Source of the DNA: an uncultured Pseudomonadota bacterium
Lineage (GTDB): Bacteria; Pseudomonadota; Gammaproteobacteria; Burkholderiales; Thiobacillaceae
NCBI GenBank assembly: GCA_903883985.1
Contig: CAISDD010000097.1
Location: forward strand, 1 to 14,317
DNA: 14,317 nucleotides
Reading direction: 5' to 3'
Numbering within the stretch: position 1 is the stretch's first letter; the number at the start of each line of letters is the position of its first letter. Below are positions 7,921-14,317 of the stretch, in pieces. A model generated the notes under the pieces. It searched no databases, had not been told where the DNA came from, and saw only the letters and a program-made list of their open reading frames with translations. A program made the position numbers and the translations under genes.

Positions 7921-8808
7921 TCAGATCAGTTCGTCGTAGAGTCCAGAAATAACAGACCCTGTATCGCTTAACCGCAGGGCTAACGTGCCTCCGGTTTGCC
8001 GGTCGAGCTGGATCAAGCCCTGATCTGCCATCCAATCGAGCCATCGTGTTGCAGTTCCACGGTCCCACCCCAGAACCTCCAGACAGCGTGTCTGGGTAAA
8101 AAAATCAGCCATGGCAAGGTGATCATGATTTGGGTAAAGCTCATCCCAAACCAGAAAAAAATAAGCGGCATAAGCGGGGAAATGACTGCGTACGTCCGGA
8201 GCAGCGCGTTTCAGATAGACGCCCTCGGTACCACCGGTCGACACCACCGACAAGGCATTCATCGGTCCGAAGCAGGTCGCCTCCAGATAGCTGCGCAGCA
8301 CCAGTCCAGAGAGGCCCCTCAGATATCCTTTTGCCCCGTGTCGGTCAGTCAGATAGGACAGATAGGCGCCCTGGTCGAAGCGGCTCCCCAGTCGCAGTCC
8401 GCCCTCTGCAAACAGCGCGAACCAGGGATCGGCAATTCCGGTTGCTGGATCGCCTAGACCACAGCGTCGGCAAAGCATCAGATGCAACAACCACAGCGTG
8501 ACGGGTTGGCTCAGGTATGGATCCTCCGCCACGACTACTCGGCCAAGAGGCGTCATAGCTAATTGCCATAGACCAGCATCCCGGTTCGTGTCGATCAGCC
8601 CCATGCCTCGCGCGTAATTGATCATCGGCTCCACCTTCCCCGTGCTCTGCCCAGTGGGAATGCCTGTCGCTTCTCCGATCTCCACCTTATCGCCGCGTCC
8701 ATTCGCCGCAGCAAACGGGAGTAAGCGAGCCAGCAAGCGCCGGTCGGGCAGGAATGTCTGGGGGAAGTTTAGCGGCAGGGGCTGCGATGCGACGTCGGGG
8801 TTGTCCAT
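7921..8808 (-). CDS. DUF4007-like protein, 295 residues, winged-helix adaptor
   Basis: The middle gene of the restriction operon. Residues 41-72 form a helix-turn-helix-like unit (DKVEIGEATGI then VEPMINYARGMGLI). It is followed by the motif DPYLSQPVTLWLLHLML (96-112), which matches my recollection of the DUF4007 signature (acidic-Pro-Leu, then TLWLLHW). DUF4007 proteins are commonly found beside phosphorothioation genes. The C-terminal segment (about 231-281) again looks like a winged helix, ending in a beta hairpin (LIQLDRQTGGTLALRLSD). The N-terminal Phe-rich segment (FPQTFLPDRRLL) may correspond to the FxxHETFxxR start of the family in diverged form. No catalytic residues are evident, so a DNA-binding or bridging role between the two ATPases is inferred. 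The start ATG 8806-8808 lies 3 bases after the preceding stop, with only a weak GGAA at 8817-8820, which suggests translational coupling. Two runs of seven T occur on the coding strand (8098-8104 and 8155-8161 on plus). Confidence 0.88.
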   Translation of the reverse strand: MDNPDVASQPLPLNFPQTFLPDRRLLARLLPFAAANGRGDKVEIGEATGIPTGQSTGKVEPMINYARGMGLIDTNRDAGLWQLAMTPLGRVVVAEDPYLSQPVTLWLLHLMLCRRCGLGDPATGIADPWFALFAEGGLRLGSRFDQGAYLSYLTDRHGAKGYLRGLSGLVLRSYLEATCFGPMNALSVVSTGGTEGVYLKRAAPDVRSHFPAYAAYFFLVWDELYPNHDHLAMADFFTQTRCLEVLGWDRGTATRWLDWMADQGLIQLDRQTGGTLALRLSDTGSVISGLYDELI

Positions 8809-8811
8809 CTG

Positions 8812-11800
8812 TCAGATTCCGAAGTTTCGCTTTTCCAAAGCCGTGACGGACACCAGTACCGCTTCCTCCTTGAATGTCCCTCCTGACTTGAGTACCCGCC
8901 CGAGAGACCAACATTGACCCTTCTCCAGGTTAGCTAGCCGTTGCCCCCATTCTCCCTTGGTCAGCCCTGCAGGTGATTGAGCGAGCAATTGTGCGAAGCG
9001 CTCGATTTCCGTCGTGGCCGGCTTGAAGATAAGCTTATGACCGGCCTGGAACAGGCGATCACGCTGCTCCTGGTTGAACTGGCTCGTGGTTTGTGTCGCC
9101 AACATCAGCGCCAGCCCAAACTTGCGGCCCTCGCGCAGCATCTTGTCGATCGGTGAATCGCTGCTGTGATCGAGGTTCTGGATTTCGTCGAGAACGATGG
9201 GGATGGGGCGATCCTTGCTGCCGGTGTTCTGTGCGTAGTCCCAGAGATCCCATAACGCGAACTCGGTGACCATTTTCTGTATCTCGCGAGCCAACCCCTT
9301 CAGCTGCAAAACATGCACCCAGTTGGCAGGGGAGCAAAGCATCTCCTCCCATGCCGAACCCTCATCGATCGCCCGGAAGGGTTCTGACTTGATCAACGGT
9401 TCAAGTTTGTTAGCCAGCGATTCCCCGTTCTGCCCATCCGCGCGCAACAGCGGCAGGATGTCATCCAACACGAAATAGGGATTGTCTTCGATGCCGGCTT
9501 GCAGTACACGAATCAGGGTAGCGGATTGCTGATCCCCCATCGTTGCGAAGATCGATGTGAAAATGCTCGTGATTCGGGTGGCAACCTGATAGGGACTTTC
9601 TTCGATTGCAGGAATGGAAGGATCGATGATCTGACGTTGCCGCCTGAATGGATTCAGCGGCAGACGTTCCGATATTACAAAGTGATTTTTTGGCACGGCC
9701 ACTTCAGAGAAACGTGGCTCCACCTGCAGTGGCAGGAATCCGTCTGTGTAGTCGACGATCAGAGATCGTAAATGCTGCTGAGCCATTTCTGCCAGCAAGC
9801 ACTGAATGCCATAAGTCTTTCCGGAGCCGGATGCTCCGAAAATGAGCATGTGGCGGTTATCCATGCGCGGGTCACCAAAGTGCCAGTAGGCTGGCTCACC
9901 GTTGCTCCGCGTGCCGATCAGTATGATTTTTGGGAGTGGGAAGGTTTCAATTGCAACTGCTGGAGATGTGATAGGTGGCATCTCGGGAATGCTTGCAGGC
10001 GCCGTTTGCCCACTGGCATGCGTTGCAGAAATAGACGGCGTTGACGCTGGTATCACCACTAGTGAAACGTCAGACTTGGGCGGAGTTAATTCAGTTTGTG
10101 AAATGTGGTTCGTATTGGGTGTTCCTCCTGGAAAAACGAACATTTCCGTCGATTGGGCCTGGCTTCTCGCCACTGCCGAAGCGTGAGTACCCGCCGAGTC
10201 AGGTCGCAGATCAATCGAAGGGCCACCGGCCTGAATCAGCGGTAGCGGTCGTGCCTCAGCGAATAGCTTGGTCAGTCCCTCGTAGCCCAGCGCCAGATGC
10301 CGAATGGTAAATCCAGACGGAATATGGAACGGTGGCTCAATCGCTCCAGGCGATAGAACCAATGGTGTGATCACAGGTAACGGTCCAGCCTCATTGGTCC
10401 AGAAGGTGAAAATCACAGCTTGCCAACGGATTTCAAACTGGCCCTCGGCTAGGCTTTCGAGAGCTTGATCGAGCGCTCGCGATTCCTTTTCTGCAAGCGT
10501 TACGACTGACCGAGACGTAATAGCCCGATGCAGTTGTGCCCACCAATAGCGTCGGTCAAACCCAAGGCGCCGTAAGTCGCAGCGGCTTGGTGCAAGCAAA
10601 CCAGTCAAGTGGCGCAAGCCTTCCTGAACTTGCTCTTTGGCCTTGGCCAGATGAACTGGGTTGTTTTGGGCAAGCTTGCACTCCACCACCACGGCATGCA
10701 CCAAGGGTACGTCGTCGGGGCGCACTTCCAATGTCAATTGCAAGAGATCCGGCCTCAGTGTCACATCCCCACCGACGAACCAGTGTGACAGTGAATCCAC
10801 CGGCAGGAGTTGCGACATCTGTCCGGGTGGTGACGCCATTGCACGGTGGATCGCGGCGAACCCGACCACCTCTCGAATGCGCTCGTCCGCGCCGACCACA
10901 GCCCTCAATGAGGACAAGCCAATGATTTCCTCCACCTCACCGACGATCCGTGCCGCCATCGCCTCAAACCCATCCGATTTTGCGAAAGGCAGCAACCCCG
11001 TCAGCTTGGACGCGACCTGATCCGTGAGTTGCTTAAGCGTGTCCTGCTCGGTGGAGATGGTCAGATTCAACTCACCGTAGGCCCCGAGCCCAGAGGTAAA
11101 GCCGACGATCTTGCGCTGTTCCATCCCGTTTTCGCTGCATAGTAGGCGCTTGTCCACAAAAGGGTCTATGCAAGCTACCCATTGCGCCCCGCGATGCAAG
11201 GTTTCGACCAGTCCCACCCAGGGTTGGTAGTCGACGAGGCCGATGATTAAGTGATCTGGATCCGCGTTGCCCTCATAGCACAGCCTTGCTGACAAATCGG
11301 CGTGGCGCGTCTGGACCCGCAACCGACGGTTGCTAAGCAGACTTTGGCGGCGATAGCGGTCCCCGCCCTGGATCGGACGCGGATACTCGGCAATGGGAAA
11401 CTGCACCCCCCCCCAACCATCGAAATTGAACTCGAAGGGCGCTCCGGCAATTGCACGACCGACTAATCCACCTCGCAGAAAGTGGAACAGAAAGGCGATG
11501 TCATAGAGTCGCTGTTCCTGCTTCAGTAGGTCAATGATCTGGTCTTTTGGGGCGTAGCGGTGACCCACCGATAGGACCAATGGTCGGCCATTCTCTTTTT
11601 GGCGCTCCAGCACATGGTTGCGCCATAGGGTCAAGCGTTTCTCCATGGCCATCGGCGAGGATGAAGTCGAGTAGACCATCACCGTGCAATGGAACGGTGG
11701 CCAGTCTGCAGAGGTTCGTTTGAGGTAGCCTTCAAGAAAGTGATCTACCCCGGCCAAGATGGTCTGCAGATCCCGCACGTTGACGGCCAGGATGCGCATT

Positions 11801-14187
11801 CCATCCTCGGCGAATGGGTAGAGTTGCTGGTAATCGCTTAATACGCTTGAGACCAGCTTCCGCTCCTCGCAGGGACGAACGATATCTTTCACGTCTTCTT
11901 CATCACCACTCTCATCGTCACGTAACAACGTCTGAACCGCCAGGCTTTTGTCCGCAGATGGTTCGGCTCCCAGATAGTGCAGCATGCCGAAGGATTTGAT
12001 TGAGGCTGACATCTGTCCGTTCGGATCAACCACCAGTGCCGCCAAGGGGCGATGGATTTGAGCCAAATCTAACAGCCGTTCGAAGGCCACCTTTCCTTCC
12101 CCTCCTAGCGATAGCTCGCCCACGGCGTCTGGAAAGCCATCCGCCAAGTAACGGATCCGCGCTTGGGTCAACTCCAGCACAGCCGGACTCAATCCCCAGG
12201 CAATGGCGGCAGGCAGATACGGATCGTTTGCATTGACGCGCTCATCGACAAGCAGGAACGCCTTGTAGACCCGCCGCAGTAACTCACGGCTACCCAGAAA
12301 ATTCACATCCTGCACTTTCTCGGCTAAACGATCATAAGCTGCCAACAAGGTAGGCAAGCGCTCCGTCCGTGCCGTGTAATAGCCATCAGTCTGTGCTGCA
12401 TCGAGCCATGCCCTATAGCTAGCAATCAGGCTTGTGACCAGGCCCCAGAGGTGTGCATCGACTTGGTTGATCAGGAGCTCTTCGAGCAGATCAACCAGTT
12501 CCAGATCAGTCATTGCTTGGGACACCAAACGGTTCGCTTCGTCTTCATCGGCGGCAAAATAGAGCGCCGTCATAGCCACGGACGGAATACGGAAGGCGGG
12601 CAAAAGTCGCGAGGGTTCCTGTGATTGTGCCCAGCTAGCCCGAACCATTGCTGCGGACTCGAAAAGCACACGCTCCGGTTGGGTAGGGCCAAGCACCCAC
12701 TTGAAAACCGATTCAATGGAGGGATCGCCACCGATGCCGGCGATGCTGACCTTGAATTGAACGCTCGGGCGCGCCCGACTTTTCCCTATCGTCAGCGTAT
12801 CCAGTGCCAGATTCAGGGTGATGGGTACCGGGCGCTCCCACTGGCTACGGGGAAGCATCGCCTGATCCTCATCCAGCGGCAACTTGACATCGATCTCCTC
12901 GAAAACCTTATCGAGACCGCCAAGACAGCCCAGCAAGAGGTTCCGCGCTAATGCTTCAGCGCCAACGCCCTCGTCCTCATCCGCGACCAGATCGTGATCG
13001 AAACGTATCAGTTCGACATGGACACCGGCCAATTGCTCGGCCATGCCGTGGCCGCCGCATTCCTTGGAGAATTCTTCAAGACCTTGCCAGATACCCTCTA
13101 AGAGAGCCTCGATACTTGTACCGGAAAACGCCAGGATTTTTTTGGACCCACTGTCGCCTTTTTCCTGTTTCCTTTTCAGAATTCGCAGCACCGGCATCAA
13201 GTCTGTACGTAACAGTCGCGACTTAGCTTCTGCACTGGCTTCATGGATAAAGGCTCGCAGGGTCTCACGGTAGTCGGCTAAGTTCTGGTAGATCGTCTCG
13301 TCATTGAGAGTGCCGGGAGTTTCAAAATCCAACTCCGCTAACGCTTTCTCGATCTTCTGCCAGTCCTTCTTCTGCCCAGCAGGCGTTTTGTAACGTTGGT
13401 GCGAGATAAATGCATCGGCTTCTTTCAGCGCAGCAGCACCCTTGTCACGCAGTTCGGTGTCTCCAGCGTCGACAAACAAGGGAGGAATGCCCCATGCCGG
13501 CAGTTGCTTGAAGAAACGCTCGGTGAATTCGCCAAAACTATAGAATGCATCCCCTGCGATGACCCGCTGCTCCAGGAAATCCGCCAGCTTCCCCAGACGC
13601 AACGGGCGTAACTGAAATAACTGCTGAAGCACCGCGTTGAATTTCTCCAACTCCGATTCGCCGGCGTTCAGGTCCAGACGCTTGTTGATACGTTCCAGCC
13701 AGGGGATGAAGCCCTGCTCCATCTCCTGCCAGATCCGTGGCTCGTCGACTCGGTGAAAATCGGCGAGTCCGCCCTGGTCTGTCGCATGATTCAACCCAAC
13801 CAGTACGACTACAAGGCCATCCGTCCCTTCATCCAAAGTGGTGCGGTTGCGGTACCAAGTCAGACGATCCTCTTCGTCGATCCATAGAAGTTCACCGTTA
13901 GAACCCAGAGCACCGAGGTCTGCCATCTTTTTGTGAAGTTGTATTTCCTCGGAGGTGGCGCACCAGTCATGCCACAAGTTGGTAGCGACCCGAAAATGGC
14001 AGGCGATAGTCTGCTGTTGGAGCCAGGTCAAACGATGGGCATCGAGGGACTGAAACAATTTGAAGACGGAATCTGGGTCCAGACTCTCGACGATGAAGCG
14101 TGCCTCGTGTGACCCGTCTGGCGCCTTTAACGTGCGGTCCCATTCCCGCATCAAATATTCGGCCAGTGATTCAATATAGAGGTTCAT
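8812..14187 (-). CDS. DptH-type protein: PD-(D/E)xK nuclease motif plus HerA/FtsK ATPase, 1791 residues
   Basis: First gene of the minus-strand operon and the likely effector of the restriction module. The first roughly 1100 residues are a large region without motifs that I can name. A PD-(D/E)xK nuclease signature follows: P1146-D1147 in LRPDLLQLTLE, then E1169-C1170-K1171 in VVVECKLAQ, then a helix with AKEQVQEG. A low-complexity Pro/Ser/Thr-rich linker spans about 1323-1416. The C-terminal ATPase has Walker A GASGSGKT (1451-1458), Walker B PIPIVLDE (1661-1668) and a HerA-like REGRKFGLALMLATQ (1685-1699). Length and layout resemble DptH, the large DNA phosphorothioation-dependent restriction protein. 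In a defence role it would pump along DNA and cut DNA that lacks the sulfur mark; that is inference. The start ATG 14185-14187 has a strong AAGGAGCT ribosome site at 14194-14201. The stop is 3 bases before the DUF4007-like gene. A nine-G run lies in the codons for about residues 925-928 and a seven-A run at 13137-13143. Confidence 0.93.
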   Translation of the reverse strand: MNLYIESLAEYLMREWDRTLKAPDGSHEARFIVESLDPDSVFKLFQSLDAHRLTWLQQQTIACHFRVATNLWHDWCATSEEIQLHKKMADLGALGSNGELLWIDEEDRLTWYRNRTTLDEGTDGLVVVLVGLNHATDQGGLADFHRVDEPRIWQEMEQGFIPWLERINKRLDLNAGESELEKFNAVLQQLFQLRPLRLGKLADFLEQRVIAGDAFYSFGEFTERFFKQLPAWGIPPLFVDAGDTELRDKGAAALKEADAFISHQRYKTPAGQKKDWQKIEKALAELDFETPGTLNDETIYQNLADYRETLRAFIHEASAEAKSRLLRTDLMPVLRILKRKQEKGDSGSKKILAFSGTSIEALLEGIWQGLEEFSKECGGHGMAEQLAGVHVELIRFDHDLVADEDEGVGAEALARNLLLGCLGGLDKVFEEIDVKLPLDEDQAMLPRSQWERPVPITLNLALDTLTIGKSRARPSVQFKVSIAGIGGDPSIESVFKWVLGPTQPERVLFESAAMVRASWAQSQEPSRLLPAFRIPSVAMTALYFAADEDEANRLVSQAMTDLELVDLLEELLINQVDAHLWGLVTSLIASYRAWLDAAQTDGYYTARTERLPTLLAAYDRLAEKVQDVNFLGSRELLRRVYKAFLLVDERVNANDPYLPAAIAWGLSPAVLELTQARIRYLADGFPDAVGELSLGGEGKVAFERLLDLAQIHRPLAALVVDPNGQMSASIKSFGMLHYLGAEPSADKSLAVQTLLRDDESGDEEDVKDIVRPCEERKLVSSVLSDYQQLYPFAEDGMRILAVNVRDLQTILAGVDHFLEGYLKRTSADWPPFHCTVMVYSTSSSPMAMEKRLTLWRNHVLERQKENGRPLVLSVGHRYAPKDQIIDLLKQEQRLYDIAFLFHFLRGGLVGRAIAGAPFEFNFDGWGGVQFPIAEYPRPIQGGDRYRRQSLLSNRRLRVQTRHADLSARLCYEGNADPDHLIIGLVDYQPWVGLVETLHRGAQWVACIDPFVDKRLLCSENGMEQRKIVGFTSGLGAYGELNLTISTEQDTLKQLTDQVASKLTGLLPFAKSDGFEAMAARIVGEVEEIIGLSSLRAVVGADERIREVVGFAAIHRAMASPPGQMSQLLPVDSLSHWFVGGDVTLRPDLLQLTLEVRPDDVPLVHAVVVECKLAQNNPVHLAKAKEQVQEGLRHLTGLLAPSRCDLRRLGFDRRYWWAQLHRAITSRSVVTLAEKESRALDQALESLAEGQFEIRWQAVIFTFWTNEAGPLPVITPLVLSPGAIEPPFHIPSGFTIRHLALGYEGLTKLFAEARPLPLIQAGGPSIDLRPDSAGTHASAVARSQAQSTEMFVFPGGTPNTNHISQTELTPPKSDVSLVVIPASTPSISATHASGQTAPASIPEMPPITSPAVAIETFPLPKIILIGTRSNGEPAYWHFGDPRMDNRHMLIFGASGSGKTYGIQCLLAEMAQQHLRSLIVDYTDGFLPLQVEPRFSEVAVPKNHFVISERLPLNPFRRQRQIIDPSIPAIEESPYQVATRITSIFTSIFATMGDQQSATLIRVLQAGIEDNPYFVLDDILPLLRADGQNGESLANKLEPLIKSEPFRAIDEGSAWEEMLCSPANWVHVLQLKGLAREIQKMVTEFALWDLWDYAQNTGSKDRPIPIVLDEIQNLDHSSDSPIDKMLREGRKFGLALMLATQTTSQFNQEQRDRLFQAGHKLIFKPATTEIERFAQLLAQSPAGLTKGEWGQRLANLEKGQCWSLGRVLKSGGTFKEEAVLVSVTALEKRNFGI
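9813..9837 (-). other. Walker A motif of the HerA-type ATPase domain
   Basis: This stretch encodes GASGSGKT (residues 1451-1458). Together with the Walker B acidic pair D1667/E1668 (bases 9184-9189) it shows that the ATPase is intact and likely active. Confidence 0.85.
10675..10749 (-). other. PD-(D/E)xK nuclease signature
   Basis: This stretch encodes P1146-D1147, a hydrophobic strand, a short turn, and E1169-x-K1171, with a 21-residue gap between the Asp and the Glu. The Asp and the Glu-x-Lys both border hydrophobic strands (DLLQLTL and HAVVVE), as in restriction-type nucleases. The three catalytic residues are all present. The call is by motif and strand pattern only. Confidence 0.7.
11406..11414 (-). 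repeat. Run of nine G within the nuclease-ATPase gene
   Basis: Nine C on the plus strand, read as TGG GGG GGG GTG in the minus-strand gene (Trp-Gly-Gly-Val near residue 926). Glycine could be coded with other codons, so the unbroken run is not forced by the protein. A gain or loss of one base would end the protein before the nuclease and ATPase domains. Confidence 0.9.
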
Positions 14188-14317
14188 GCCTGCAGCTCCT
14201 TGCCCACTAGATCGGGGCGATGGCCACCCCGCAGAACTTGTGATTGATTTGATTCAGTGGCGTGATTCTAAATATATTGTCCTTACCCTTTTTCCTACGC
14301 GCCCCCAGGGTTATGGA
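14188..14317. promoter_or_regulatory. Operon leader and possible divergent promoter region
   Basis: No gene is seen here. On the plus strand TTGATT (14249-14254) and TATATT (14273-14278) are separated by 18 bases, a fair promoter pointing out of the window. On the minus strand TAGAAT (14265-14270 on plus) is a good -10 for the restriction operon but lacks a matching -35, so it may need an activator. Four copies of TGATT (AATCA on minus; at 14241, 14245, 14250 and 14263) surround these elements and might be binding sites. The leader of the operon has a short stem, CGGGG at 14213-14217 pairing with CCCCG at 14227-14231. All calls here rest on short motifs. Confidence 0.35.
14194..14201 (-). promoter_or_regulatory. 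Ribosome binding site of the 1791-residue gene
   Basis: AAGGAGCT on the minus strand, with 8 bases between AGGAG and the ATG at 14185-14187. It is the strongest Shine-Dalgarno site in the window and fits the first gene of the operon. Confidence 0.75.

Noticed and set aside
6877..7971. A long plus-strand open frame (364 codons) antisense to the start of the 1493-residue ATPase gene
   Set aside because: The minus strand here encodes an intact Walker A and Walker B with a good ribosome site. The plus-strand translation shows no recognisable domain and is best explained as a frame kept open by the codon use of the real gene.
10536..11020. Overlapping plus-strand open frames opposite the nuclease region
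   Set aside because: They are low in recognisable structure and lie opposite the conserved PD-(D/E)xK signature, so they are antisense shadows.
13137..13143. Seven-A run in the 1791-residue gene as a programmed frameshift site
   Set aside because: The reading frame continues intact for more than 1400 codons after it, and no downstream stem or alternative product supports frameshifting.

Overview
The window looks like part of an accessory (genomic island or integrative element) region of a gram-negative proteobacterium, probably a gammaproteobacterium. This rests on moderately high GC, dense coding with short gaps, classical Shine-Dalgarno sites, and the presence of a phage-defence cassette. 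No RNA gene, transposase, integrase or CRISPR array is visible, so the host assignment is an inference and cannot be made precise.

Layout. Positions 1-183 hold a short leader with two small inverted repeats. A small unrecognised gene (184-717, +) follows, and 13 bases later a large gene (731-3298, +) for a protein that resembles the DNA phosphorothioation-associated putative methyltransferases. This protein also carries a C-terminal domain that reads like a metal-binding M15/hedgehog-type peptidase fold. Then comes a 113-base convergent gap, followed by three genes on the minus strand read from right to left: a 1791-residue protein combining a PD-(D/E)xK nuclease motif with a C-terminal HerA/FtsK-type ATPase (8812-14187), a 295-residue DUF4007-like protein with winged-helix character (7921-8808), and a 1493-residue BrxC/PglY-like P-loop ATPase with a long helical tail (3412-7893). 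The last 130 bases (14188-14317) hold the leader of this operon and a possible divergent promoter pointing out of the window.

Interpretation. The minus-strand genes are packed with gaps of 3 and 27 bases and should be one operon. Large HerA-type proteins such as DptH, DUF4007 proteins and the methyltransferase family are all, to my knowledge, associated with DNA phosphorothioation (Dnd/Ssp) systems. The best reading is therefore a phosphorothioation-linked restriction module: two ATPases, one fused to a nuclease, plus a small DNA-binding-type adaptor. Its overall design resembles DptFGH or SspFGH, but one subunit is of BREX (BrxC/PglY) type. The sulfur-inserting genes (DndACDE or SspABCD type) are not in the window. 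They may lie beyond position 14317, where the possible divergent promoter points, or elsewhere in the genome. The points most worth a second look are the combined architecture of the module, the M15-like domain on the methyltransferase, the nuclease-ATPase fusion, and a run of nine G in the nuclease-ATPase gene that could act as a slippage switch.
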